DNA from: Bradyrhizobium valentinum
Lineage (GTDB): Bacteria > Pseudomonadota > Alphaproteobacteria > Rhizobiales > Xanthobacteraceae
Length of the DNA: 49,460 nucleotides
Assembly: GCF_001440405.1 (NCBI RefSeq)
Contig: NZ_LLXX01000239.1
Location: forward strand, 1-49,460
Direction: 5' to 3'
Shown: positions 16,547-25,258 of the stretch, piece by piece
Numbering within the stretch: the stretch's first letter is position 1
Layout: every line of letters starts with the position of its first letter
The notes under the pieces: generated by a model
Database searches by the model: none
The model's input: only the letters and a program-made list of their open reading frames with translations
Told to the model about the DNA's origin: nothing
Program-made: the position numbers and the translations under genes

Positions 16547-19500
16547 ATGTTGGCGTGGCTCATTTCCTCTAGCGTGCGTTTGCGCACCCTCATTGTAGTT
16601 GCCGCCTCGGGCCTGCTTATCGTTGGCGCCGTCGACGTCAGGAACAAGCCCCTCGACGTCATCCCCGAACTGGCGCTGCCCTCGCTCACCGTGAAGACTG
16701 AATCGCTTGGCCTCTCCAGCGCCGAGGTTGAATCGCTGATCACCGTGCCGCTGGAAGCGGACCTGCTTAATGGCGTCCCATGGCTTCAGGTCATCCAGTC
16801 GGAATCGATGGCGGGACTCTCGACGATCGAGATGGTCTTCGCGCCCGGCACCGATCTGATGAAAGCGCGCCAGATGGTGCAGGAACGGCTGACGCAGGCG
16901 CACGCACTGCCGAACGTCTCCAGCCCGCCGGTTATGCTTCAGCCGGTATCCTCGGCCAGCCGAGTGATGAACATCGGCCTGAGTTCGCAATCCGTCTCGC
17001 TGATCGACATGTCCGTGCAGGCGCGCTGGAATATCGCACCGCGCCTCGCCGGGGTTCCGGGTGTGGCGAATGTGTCGATATGGGGTCAGCGCGAGCGGCA
17101 GGTGCAGGTGCTTGTCGATGCCAGGAACCTGAACAAGAAGGGCGTCAAGCTGGATCAGGTGATCAAGACGACCGGTGAGGCGGTGTGGTCCTCGCCGCTC
17201 ACCTACCTGAACTCGTCCACGCCCGGCACCGGCGGCTTCATCGAAACGCCGAACCAGCGGCTCAGCATCCGTCACCAGCTGCCGATCTCCACCGTGGGTA
17301 CCTTCGCCAAGGTGCCGCTGAGCGGCACGACCACGAGCGTCGGCGACGTCGCCTATCTCGTGGAGGGTCATCAGGCGCTGATCGGAGACGCCATCGTCGG
17401 CGAAAACCCCGGCCTGATGGTGGCGATCGAGAAGTTCCCCGGCTTCAACACATTGGATGTGACGCGCGGCGTTGAGCGCGCGCTCAACGAACTGAAACCG
17501 GGGCTGCCCGGCATCGAGATCAATACGACGATCTACCATCCCGCAAGCTTTATCGAACGCGCGACCAGCAATCTGGGTAAGGCCTTGATCATTTCGATCG
17601 TCCTGGTCGCCATCGCGCTTGGCCTTCTGATGGGCAGCTGGAGGAGCGCGGTTATCGCCCTGGCTGCGATGTCATTGTCGTTCGTCTGCGCTGAACTGCT
17701 GTTAAGGGCCGCTGGAATCCCGCTCAGCATGATAGTCGTCGGCGGCCTGCTGATGGCGTCCGGCGTGATCGTGCATGACAGTGTTGTCGACGTTGACAAC
17801 GTGCTGCGCCGCTTGCGTGCACCGTCACGCGACGGACGGTCCGGCTTCCTGGTCGTCGTCCGTGCGATGCTGGAAACGCGCCGGCCGATGCTGTATGCGT
17901 CGCTGATCGTCGTGGTCGCAGTGCTGCCCGTTCTGTTCATGCAAAGCCGGTCCGCTGCGTTCTTCGCGCCGATGGCCTGGGCTTATATCGCCGCCGTGTC
18001 CATCTCGATGCTGGTGACGCTGATCGTGACCCCAGCGCTGGCCGCGGTGCTGCTCGCCAATGCGCCACTGACCCCGGCGGCCGGTTGGATCAGCGATAGG
18101 CTGGCCGCGCCTTTCGATCGGATCGTCGGCCGCGTCATCCACGCGCCGCTCGCCTGCATCGCCGCCTGCGTCGTGGCAGCGATCGCGTGTTTCGCGCTGT
18201 GGAGCCCGCTCGAACGCAACATGGTGCCCAGCTTCAGAGAGACCGATCTGGTGATCGAATGGCAAGGCCCCCCCGGCACCTCGCTGCAGGCGATGACCCG
18301 ATCGACCGAGAACCTGATCCGCGACCTGCGGCAGATCCCGGGAGTGCAGAACGCTTTCGCCAATCTCGGACGAGCCGTGCTTTGCAACTGCGAACGCGCG
18401 ACGGACGTCAATGCGGGGCACGTATGGGTCAACATCGATCCTAAGGCCGATCGCGAGACAACCGTGGATGCGGTCGAAGCCGTCATCACCGCCTATCCCG
18501 GGATGCGGGGCAAGGTTGGGACATACCTGTCCACGAAGTTGCGCGAGGCGCTTACCGGTGACCCGGACACCCTCACCGTCCGTGTCTATGGCAACAGTCT
18601 AGAGGTCCTTCGTGCCAAGGCGGAGGAGATCCGCGCATCGATGGCGAAGATCTCCGGCATTGAAAATCCCCGGGTCGAATTACAGGTCGAAGAACCCTCG
18701 ATCGAAGTCAAAGTGGATGTCGATCGCGCTGCCGGTTACGGCCTGAAGCCGGGCGACGTCCGCAGGGCGACCTCCGCGATAGTCGGCGGCATCACCGTCG
18801 GTGCGCTTTTCGAGGACCAGAAGGTTTTCGACGTGGTTGTCTGGGGCCGACCGGAGTTGCGCGACAACATCGATGACGTGCGGAATCTGATGATCAACAG
18901 CGAAAGCGGGTCCCAGGTTCGCCTGGCTCAGGTTGCGGACGTCCGCATCGCGCCGGCCACCAGCATCATCCAGCGACAGGGGTCCTCGCGTCGTATCGAT
19001 GTTTCCGCGAAAGTGGACGAGCGGGCGCTTGGTGATGTGGCGGATGACGTCGCCAGGAATGTCAAACAGATCGCATTCCCGTTCGAGCACCGTGCCGAGG
19101 TGCTCGGCGAATACAAGGAACAGCGAGCCGCCCTGCGATCGATATACAGCTACATGGCGGCGGCGGCGGTGTTGATGTTCCTGCTGACGCAGGCGGTGCT
19201 CCGCAGTTGGACGCTCAGCGCCCTGTCGCTGCTCGGCGTACCGGTCGCTGCACTCGGCGGTCTTGCTACCACCGCAATCAATGACGGTGACTTCTCGCTT
19301 GGGTCTCTGCTGGGTCTGGCAGCGGTGCTCGCACTGATGGTGCGGCAGGGCATCGGTCTGGTCGCCCATTTCCAGCATCTGCAATTGAACGAGGGTGAGC
19401 CGTTCGGCGAAACGCTGGTACGTCGCGGCGTTCAGGAACAGTTCCCGAGCATCATCGCGTCATCGGTGACGGCGTTCGCGCTGGTGCTTCCGTTCGCGAT

Positions 19501-19672
19501 CATGGGTGATGTCGCCGGGCTCGAAATCGCGCACCCGCTCGCGCTCTCGGTCTTGGGCGGCGTCGTTACCATGACGCTCGGAACGTTGTTCGTGCTGCCG
19601 GCGCTTTACCTGCGGTTCGGCGCCGGCTGGACGGCCGACCGGCTCGATCTTGAAATGGAGACGGCGTCATGA
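16547..19672 (+). CDS. RND efflux permease subunit 1 (divergent, CzcA/CusA-like)
   Basis: The 1041-aa inner-membrane protein has the full RND plan: N-terminal TM1, two large periplasmic loops, and TM2-6 and TM8-12 repeats. It aligns throughout with the second RND gene at 20212, for example GTGGFIETPNQR and GLKPGDVRRA in both. The TM4 relay is altered. Where RND proteins have VVDDA, this reads IVHDS (H410-D411), so the first aspartate is histidine. In TM10 the usual R/K-N reads R933-Q934. AGGAAGG precedes the ATG. Loss of a relay residue in one of two tandem RND genes suggests a heterotrimer like MdtBC, with this as the less active partner. The substrate, metal or organic, is not clear from sequence. 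Confidence 0.88.
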   Translation: MLAWLISSSVRLRTLIVVAASGLLIVGAVDVRNKPLDVIPELALPSLTVKTESLGLSSAEVESLITVPLEADLLNGVPWLQVIQSESMAGLSTIEMVFAPGTDLMKARQMVQERLTQAHALPNVSSPPVMLQPVSSASRVMNIGLSSQSVSLIDMSVQARWNIAPRLAGVPGVANVSIWGQRERQVQVLVDARNLNKKGVKLDQVIKTTGEAVWSSPLTYLNSSTPGTGGFIETPNQRLSIRHQLPISTVGTFAKVPLSGTTTSVGDVAYLVEGHQALIGDAIVGENPGLMVAIEKFPGFNTLDVTRGVERALNELKPGLPGIEINTTIYHPASFIERATSNLGKALIISIVLVAIALGLLMGSWRSAVIALAAMSLSFVCAELLLRAAGIPLSMIVVGGLLMASGVIVHDSVVDVDNVLRRLRAPSRDGRSGFLVVVRAMLETRRPMLYASLIVVVAVLPVLFMQSRSAAFFAPMAWAYIAAVSISMLVTLIVTPALAAVLLANAPLTPAAGWISDRLAAPFDRIVGRVIHAPLACIAACVVAAIACFALWSPLERNMVPSFRETDLVIEWQGPPGTSLQAMTRSTENLIRDLRQIPGVQNAFANLGRAVLCNCERATDVNAGHVWVNIDPKADRETTVDAVEAVITAYPGMRGKVGTYLSTKLREALTGDPDTLTVRVYGNSLEVLRAKAEEIRASMAKISGIENPRVELQVEEPSIEVKVDVDRAAGYGLKPGDVRRATSAIVGGITVGALFEDQKVFDVVVWGRPELRDNIDDVRNLMINSESGSQVRLAQVADVRIAPATSIIQRQGSSRRIDVSAKVDERALGDVADDVARNVKQIAFPFEHRAEVLGEYKEQRAALRSIYSYMAAAAVLMFLLTQAVLRSWTLSALSLLGVPVAALGGLATTAINDGDFSLGSLLGLAAVLALMVRQGIGLVAHFQHLQLNEGEPFGETLVRRGVQEQFPSIIASSVTAFALVLPFAIMGDVAGLEIAHPLALSVLGGVVTMTLGTLFVLPALYLRFGAGWTADRLDLEMETAS

Positions 19673-19717
19673 CCGCCGCGCGCTTCACTTCGAACGTTGT
19701 GAAAGGAGAAACATCTC

Positions 19718-20152
19718 ATGGCGCGCTTCAGCGTATTGATGGTCGCGGCGTCCACCGCCTGCCTCGCCGCGTCGTGTGTCTCAGCCGCGGCCGCGGAGTC
19801 GGACGTCAAGAAGAGCGCGCCCGCGCGGGTCGAGGCCACGAATGACGCAAAGATCAAAAAGATCACGCTCACCCCAAAAGCGGCGGAACGGCTCGGCATC
19901 CTCATTGACGAGGTGCGCGCCGATCCGTCGGGCCGCCGGATCGTGCCATACGCATCTGTTCTCTACGATCTGACCGGAAAGACGTGGGTCTATATCAGCG
20001 CCGATCCGTTGACCTTCGTTCGCGGCGCGGTGGTGATCGATACCATCAAGGGCGACAACGTGTACCTGACTGACGGGCCACCTGCCGGCACGAAGGTGCT
20101 TGCGGCGGGAGTGCCAGAGGTCTTCGGAACAGAGGTGAAGGTAGGTCACTAG
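19718..20152 (+). CDS. Stand-alone membrane-proximal domain of an RND adaptor
   Basis: This 144-aa secreted protein has a signal peptide (LMVAASTACLAASCVSAAAA, cleavage near 24). The rest matches only the last domain of CzcB/CusB-type membrane fusion proteins: KAAERLGILIDEV, RRIVPYASVLYDLTGKTWVYISADPLTFVRGAV, YLTDGPPAGTKVLAAGVPEVFGTEVKVGH. The lipoyl and helical hairpin domains are absent. A good AGGAG site precedes the ATG, it sits between the two RND genes, and its start and stop look intact. This makes it more likely a functional mini-adaptor than a leftover. It could act with the full-length adaptor at 27523. Confidence 0.8.
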   Translation: MARFSVLMVAASTACLAASCVSAAAAESDVKKSAPARVEATNDAKIKKITLTPKAAERLGILIDEVRADPSGRRIVPYASVLYDLTGKTWVYISADPLTFVRGAVVIDTIKGDNVYLTDGPPAGTKVLAAGVPEVFGTEVKVGH

Positions 20153-20211
20153 CTGCGCGTCGAAATGGTTTTTCCACAGCGGCTTCGGCCCGAGTGGGAG
20201 GATGTTTTCCG

Positions 20212-23200
20212 ATGATGAGGCTGATTATTGGCTCTAGTCTGCGCTTTCGTTATCTCGTCCTCGCCCTCGGCGTGGTGCTGATCTGGTTTGGCCTGGCGCG
20301 CCTGCGCAACGTGCCAGTGGATGTATTCCCGGAATTCGCGCCGCCGCGGGTCGAGATCCAGACCATCTGTCTTGGGCTTTCATCCGCCGAAGTTGAGCAA
20401 CTTGTCTCGGTGCCGCTGGAAAACGCGCTCAACGGCGTCCCTGGCGTCGACGTGATGCGGTCGAAGTCGGTGCCGCAACTGTCGTCGATCCTGCTGATCT
20501 TCAAGCCGGGTGCCGACGAAATCCGCGCGCGGCAACTGGTCAGCGAGCGGATGGCGCTCGCGAGCAAGACCCTGCCGACATGGGCCTCGCCGCCCTTCAT
20601 GATGCCGCCATTGTCCTCGACCAGCCGGATCATGAAGGTCGGCATTACGTCGAAGGACAAGTCCGTGATGGACCTGTCGATGCTTTCCTATTGGACGATC
20701 CGGCAGCGGCTGCTCGGAGTTCCCGGCGTTGCGAACGTCGCGATCTGGGGAGAGCAGCTCAAGATGCTTCAGGTCATGGTTGATCCGAAACGGTTGGCCG
20801 ATGTCAACGTGACGCTCGACCAGGTGCAGGAGGCGGTTTCCGATGCACTCGATGTTGGACTGCTGCGCTATGCCCGCGGCGCGCATATCGGCACCGGCGG
20901 CTTCGTCGAAACGCCCAATCAGCGCTTTCAGCTCCGCTTCGTCGGCGTCGGCGTTACACCGGAGACGCTGGCCAAGGTGCCGGTGACCAAATCGGCTGAA
21001 GAACCCCCACTGCTGCTGAGCGACGTGGCCAATCTTGTCTACGCGCCGCAGGGCATGATTGGCGATGCCGTTATCAACGATGGCCCGGGCCTCATGCTCA
21101 TCGTCGAAAAATTCCCCTGGGGCAACACGCTCGCCGTCACCCGCGGGGTGGAGGAGGCGTTGGAGAGGATGAAGCCCGGCCTTCCAGGGGTTGAGATCGA
21201 TACGACAATCTTCCGGCCAGCGACTTTCGTCGAGGACTCGATCTCCAATCTGTCGTGGGCGTTATTGCTAGGCTGCGTGCTGGTCGTGGGAATCATATTC
21301 ATCTTCCTTTACGAATTGCGCACCGCGATCGTCTGCATCGTCGCCATTCCGCTGTCGCTGCTCGCGGCGGGCCTCGTCCTGTTCCAGGCCGGCGCCACCG
21401 TCAACACGATGATGCTGGCGGGCTTCGTGATCGCGTTGGGGATCGTCGTCGACGACGCGATCATCGACGTCGAGAACATCATGCGGCGCCTGCGTCTCGC
21501 GCGGCGAGCGGGCGACGCGCGGAGCACCGCGCGCATCATTCTGGACGCTTCGCTCGAGGTGCGGGCGCCGATCGTCTACGCTACGCTCATCGTGGTCGTC
21601 GCGGTCGTGCCCGTGCTGTTCATGGAAGGCCTGACTGGATCCTTCTTCAAGCCGCTGATTACGGCCTATGTGCTCGCGATTGCAGCCTCGCTCATCGTGG
21701 CGATGACGGTGACGCCGGCGCTCTGTCTCCTCCTGCTGCGTAACGCGCGGCTCGAAGGGTGCGAATCGCCGGTAATCGTCTGGCTGCAGCGCCGCTACGC
21801 GCCCTTGCTGGAACGGGCCACTCGAACGCCGCGCGCGGCCTATGTCGCCGTCGGTGTCGTGACGCTCGTGGGGATCTGCGTTTGGCCACTGCTCGGTCAC
21901 TCGCTGCTGCCTTCGTTCAAGGAGCGCGACTTCCTGATGCACTGGGTCACCACCCCCGACACGTCGCTGCCCGAGATGCTGCGCATCACGACCCGCGCGA
22001 GCAGGGAACTGCGCGCCATTCCGGGTGTACGCAATTTCGGCGCCCATATTGGCCAGGCCTTCGCCGCCGATGAGGTCTACGGCGTCCATTTCGGGGAGAA
22101 CTGGATCAGCATCAGCAAAGACGCCGACTACGACAAGACACATGCCAGGGTCGAGGAAATGGTGGACGGCTATCCCGGCCTCTACCGCGATGTGCAGACC
22201 TATCTGAAGGAACGCATTCGCGAGGTCCTGACCGGGGCTGGCGAGGCGATCGTCGTCCGCATCTTCGGCCCGGATCTGGAGGTACTGAGGGACAAGGCGG
22301 AGGAGGTTCGCGCTGCACTCGCGGACACTCCGGGCCTCGTCAACCTGCACAAGGAGTTGATGGTCGAAGTGCCGCACATTCAGGTGACGGTTAAGCTGGA
22401 CGAGGCACAACGCCACGGTCTGAAGCCGGGTGATGTCCGGCGTGCCTCCGCGTCACTGATGGCCGGAACCGAGGTCGGCGACATTTTCATCCAGGGACGC
22501 ACCTACGACGTGCAGGTGTGGACCGCGCCGGAAGCCCGCCACAGCATGGAATCGGTCCGCGACATGTTGATTGACACGCCGACCGGGCAGCGCGTCCGGC
22601 TGTCCGAGGTGGCCGATGTCAGCATTCAGCCGACACCAAATGCCATCAAGCGCGAGGCAAGCTCCCGTCGGATCGACGTGCAGGCGAATGTGCGGGGCCA
22701 CGATCTCGCCGCCGTCGCCGAGGAGGTGCAGGCGCGCCTGCAGAAGATGGCGTTTCCACTTGGCTATTACGCGGTGCTGCAAGGCGAGTATGCGGAACTG
22801 CGCGCCACCCGCGAGCGGCTGCAACTGTTCGCCCTGTTGGCGCTCGCCGGCATACTCATACTTCTGCGACAGTCTTTCGATAGCTGGCGTCTGGCCGCGC
22901 TCAGTTTCCTCACCCTTCCTTCGGCGCTGGTGGGCGGCGTCCTCGCGGCGTGGCTCGCGGGCGGCGTAATTTCTCTTGGCTCGTTGATCGGTTTCCTGAC
23001 CGTGCTTGGCATCGCCGCCCGCAACGGGATAATCATGATCAACCACTTCCAGTATCTGGAACGCCATGAGGGCGAGGTGTTCGGCATGAAGCTCGTGCTT
23101 CGCGGCGCGAGCGAGCGGTTGCGACCGATCCTGATGACGACCGGCGCCGCCGGGCTCGCGATCCTGCCGCTGATCATTTTCGGCGACCTGCCGGGCCACG

Positions 23201-23367
23201 AGATCGAATATCCGATGGCGGTCGTGATTCTGGGTGGCCTCGTGACATCGACGCTGCTCAACCTGTTTATCCTGCCTGCATTCTATCTCCGTTTCGGTCG
23301 CGGTGCTGGCGCGCTGACGGACAGCGTGACTGTTCCAGGAGCGGCACGAGTCTCCGGGAGTGTCTGA
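20212..23367 (+). CDS. RND efflux permease subunit 2 (CzcA/CusA-like)
   Basis: The 1051-aa RND permease has an intact TM4 relay (IVVDDAIIDVEN, D414-D415) and a normal TM10 motif (GIAARNGIIM, R937-N938). Compared with the first subunit it keeps all expected charged residues. It is therefore the likely proton-translocating partner if the two form a heterotrimer. GGAGGA nine bases upstream marks the ATG at 20212; an in-frame GTG at 20194 has no site. A methionine-cluster metal path as in CusA is not evident, so I do not call it a metal pump. Confidence 0.92.
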   Translation: MMRLIIGSSLRFRYLVLALGVVLIWFGLARLRNVPVDVFPEFAPPRVEIQTICLGLSSAEVEQLVSVPLENALNGVPGVDVMRSKSVPQLSSILLIFKPGADEIRARQLVSERMALASKTLPTWASPPFMMPPLSSTSRIMKVGITSKDKSVMDLSMLSYWTIRQRLLGVPGVANVAIWGEQLKMLQVMVDPKRLADVNVTLDQVQEAVSDALDVGLLRYARGAHIGTGGFVETPNQRFQLRFVGVGVTPETLAKVPVTKSAEEPPLLLSDVANLVYAPQGMIGDAVINDGPGLMLIVEKFPWGNTLAVTRGVEEALERMKPGLPGVEIDTTIFRPATFVEDSISNLSWALLLGCVLVVGIIFIFLYELRTAIVCIVAIPLSLLAAGLVLFQAGATVNTMMLAGFVIALGIVVDDAIIDVENIMRRLRLARRAGDARSTARIILDASLEVRAPIVYATLIVVVAVVPVLFMEGLTGSFFKPLITAYVLAIAASLIVAMTVTPALCLLLLRNARLEGCESPVIVWLQRRYAPLLERATRTPRAAYVAVGVVTLVGICVWPLLGHSLLPSFKERDFLMHWVTTPDTSLPEMLRITTRASRELRAIPGVRNFGAHIGQAFAADEVYGVHFGENWISISKDADYDKTHARVEEMVDGYPGLYRDVQTYLKERIREVLTGAGEAIVVRIFGPDLEVLRDKAEEVRAALADTPGLVNLHKELMVEVPHIQVTVKLDEAQRHGLKPGDVRRASASLMAGTEVGDIFIQGRTYDVQVWTAPEARHSMESVRDMLIDTPTGQRVRLSEVADVSIQPTPNAIKREASSRRIDVQANVRGHDLAAVAEEVQARLQKMAFPLGYYAVLQGEYAELRATRERLQLFALLALAGILILLRQSFDSWRLAALSFLTLPSALVGGVLAAWLAGGVISLGSLIGFLTVLGIAARNGIIMINHFQYLERHEGEVFGMKLVLRGASERLRPILMTTGAAGLAILPLIIFGDLPGHEIEYPMAVVILGGLVTSTLLNLFILPAFYLRFGRGAGALTDSVTVPGAARVSGSV

Positions 23368-23395
23368 AATGAACATGAATTTGGAGGAGGCTAGC

Positions 23396-24298
23396 GTGGC
23401 AAAGGCAGCGATAAGATATTGTCAGGAAACAATGGCCTTGGTTGTGCTTGTGACTTTCATTTGCCTCGGACTGCCCTGCGGCGAGGCTCTGGCGCAGAAG
23501 AGCAAGGCTGCCGAGGACACGCTCGAAGCGTTCGATCGCAATAATTTCGATAACTCCGCCAATGTCGACAACAAATGGTTCCCGCTGCAGCCAGGGACTC
23601 AGGTGGTCTACAAGGGGTTCACCGAGGAGGAAGGCAAGCGCGTTCCCGCTCGCGTGGTGCAGACCGTGACGGACCTCACCAAGGTAATCAACGGCGTGCG
23701 GACCGTAGTCGTCTGGGATGTGGACTACAAGGAGGGCAAGGTGAAGGAATCGGAGATCATTTTCTTCGCGCAAGACAAGGACGGCAACGTCTGGCTGCTG
23801 GGTGAGCTGCGTGAAGTGTACGACGAGGCGGAGTTCGTGGGCAATCGGGCCTGGCTCGCTGGCATGGATGGCTCGCACGCAGGAATCATGATGAAGGCAG
23901 ACCCGCGGCCGGGGACACCAAGCTACTCACAGGGCTACGCGCCGCCCCCGTTCAACTGGGCGGACCGCGGAGCTGTAGAAAAAGTCGGTCAGAAGGCCTG
24001 TGTTCCGGCGGGCTGCTACAAGGACGTTCTGGTGATCGCGGAGGGCAGCAAGCACGAAGGGCCGGACGCTCAGCAGCTCAAGTACTACGCACCCGGTGTC
24101 GGCTATATCAAAGTCGGTTGGAGGGGAAAGGGCGAAAAGTTGCGTGAGACCCTGGATCTGGTCGAGGTCGTGAAGCTCACCCCCGATGCGCTGGCGAAGG
24201 CCCGCGCCGAGGCTCTGGAGATAGAGAAGCGTGCCTACCTCTATGGTCGCACGCCGCCCGCTGAACTGATGAAGAGTTCGAATGCAAAAGGCCAGTGA
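23396..24298 (+). CDS. Secreted protein of unknown function, paralogue of the 25259 product
   Basis: Translation most likely starts at a GTG at 23396, preceded by GGAGGAGG. The ATG at 23360 overlaps the RND stop and has no site. The 300-aa product has a signal peptide (MALVVLVTFICLGLPCGEALAQ). The mature domain has a fixed block order: NKWFPLQPGTQVVYKG, GVRTVVVWDVDYKEGKV, FFAQDKDGNVWLLGE, PGIGxx-like spacing with FNWADRGAV, VPAGCYKDVLVI, and YYAPGVGYIKVGW. From memory, proteins with this order are common as lipoproteins in actinobacteria and have no assigned function. The block order recurs in the 25259 gene. It is likely a periplasmic component of the export array. Confidence 0.75.
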   Translation: MAKAAIRYCQETMALVVLVTFICLGLPCGEALAQKSKAAEDTLEAFDRNNFDNSANVDNKWFPLQPGTQVVYKGFTEEEGKRVPARVVQTVTDLTKVINGVRTVVVWDVDYKEGKVKESEIIFFAQDKDGNVWLLGELREVYDEAEFVGNRAWLAGMDGSHAGIMMKADPRPGTPSYSQGYAPPPFNWADRGAVEKVGQKACVPAGCYKDVLVIAEGSKHEGPDAQQLKYYAPGVGYIKVGWRGKGEKLRETLDLVEVVKLTPDALAKARAEALEIEKRAYLYGRTPPAELMKSSNAKGQ

Positions 24299-24379
24299 GT
24301 ATCCCGCCGGCGCGGTAGGGCGTGCCGGCGAGGAGCCCGACTGGTCCAGAACCGGTAGGAGTATCTGCGGGAGGCTGAT

Positions 24380-25078
24380 GTGAACATCATGCATCGCCAC
24401 AACAGCTGGATTGCAGCCATCGGCGCTTTGTTCGCCATGACCTATCCGCTCGCGGGAGCAGCGGCCGACGATGGTCGCTTCGAAAAGCTCTCCGTCTATC
24501 TCGAGCGTAACGTGCAAGACCACGATGCTGAGATCCGGTTCGATGTAACCGGTGCCGCGGATGGGCTCACGGCGCTGAAAGTAATGGCGCCGGACGAGCG
24601 CACGGTGATCGACCTTAGATCGCCGGACTCGAAGTTGGGAGTTCGCAGCCTCACGCTCGAATCGCCCGAGCCCGATGACGACAAGATCGTGCGCACCGAT
24701 TTTCCGGCCGGTGTCTATCGTTTTGAGGGAACGACGACCAAGGGGGCGCACCTGCGCGGTGAGACGCAGTTGAGCCACGTATTCCCCGAACCAGCGGCGT
24801 TCGAATATCCGCGGCCGGACCAGAAGGACGTATCCGTCACCGCTCTCACCCTGAGATGGTCCGTGCCGAAGGGAATCGAGGCCTGCGCCATCGTGATCGA
24901 GCAAACCGGCTCGGCCTACGAAATCCGAGCACTGCTGCCGGGCTCGGCAAGATCCTTCACAGTGCCTGAAGGGTTCTTGCGTGCCGGCAAGGCCTACAAA
25001 TTCGCGATCGGGACCGTCGCGAAGGACGGCAATCGGTCCTTCAGCGAAGCTGGGTTCACCACTGCGAGGACGCGATGA
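24380..25078 (+). CDS. Secreted protein with a fibronectin-III-like C-terminal domain
   Basis: The 232-aa protein starts at GTG 24380, with GGGAGG five bases before. Its signal peptide is IAAIGALFAMTYPLAGAAA. The C-terminal part (about 140-230) has a beta-sandwich pattern typical of FN3 modules (LTLRWSVPKG, ACAIVIEQTG, SFTVPEGFLRAGKAYKFAIGTVAKDGN). The N-terminal part is also beta-rich and unknown. It shares the array's spacing and direction, 81 bases after its neighbour. Confidence 0.75.
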   Translation: MNIMHRHNSWIAAIGALFAMTYPLAGAAADDGRFEKLSVYLERNVQDHDAEIRFDVTGAADGLTALKVMAPDERTVIDLRSPDSKLGVRSLTLESPEPDDDKIVRTDFPAGVYRFEGTTTKGAHLRGETQLSHVFPEPAAFEYPRPDQKDVSVTALTLRWSVPKGIEACAIVIEQTGSAYEIRALLPGSARSFTVPEGFLRAGKAYKFAIGTVAKDGNRSFSEAGFTTARTR

Positions 25079-25257
25079 ATCAGGCTCGCCCGAGCACGTC
25101 AGACTGGCGCGAGACGAACAGGCGATGTCCGGCCTTCTGTCCAGGAACGGCGATGCACCTGCGCATGCTCTCGCTCATCGGCCAAAACGAGGATGAAACA
25201 TTTGCAACCTTGGGCGACGTTTGGCCGGACCGCCGGCCCGTAACTGGAGGGCATTGA
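25075..25257 (+). CDS. Possible 60-aa coupled ORF
   Basis: The ATG overlaps the preceding stop (ATGA), and the frame ends one base before the next gene's ATG at 25259. The product (MNQARPSTSDWRETNRRCPAF...) shows no pattern, and codon use is unremarkable. It may be only a ribosome-coupling spacer. Confidence 0.3.
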   Translation: MNQARPSTSDWRETNRRCPAFCPGTAMHLRMLSLIGQNEDETFATLGDVWPDRRPVTGGH

Positions 25258-25258
25258 G

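Noticed and set aside
16499..17539. 346-residue minus-strand frame over the first RND gene
   Set aside because: Arg/His/Asp-rich composition is typical of antisense to a G/C-rich coding gene; the sense frame is a clear RND protein.
21268..22416. 382-residue minus-strand frame over the second RND gene
   Set aside because: Antisense shadow; the plus-strand protein is unmistakable.
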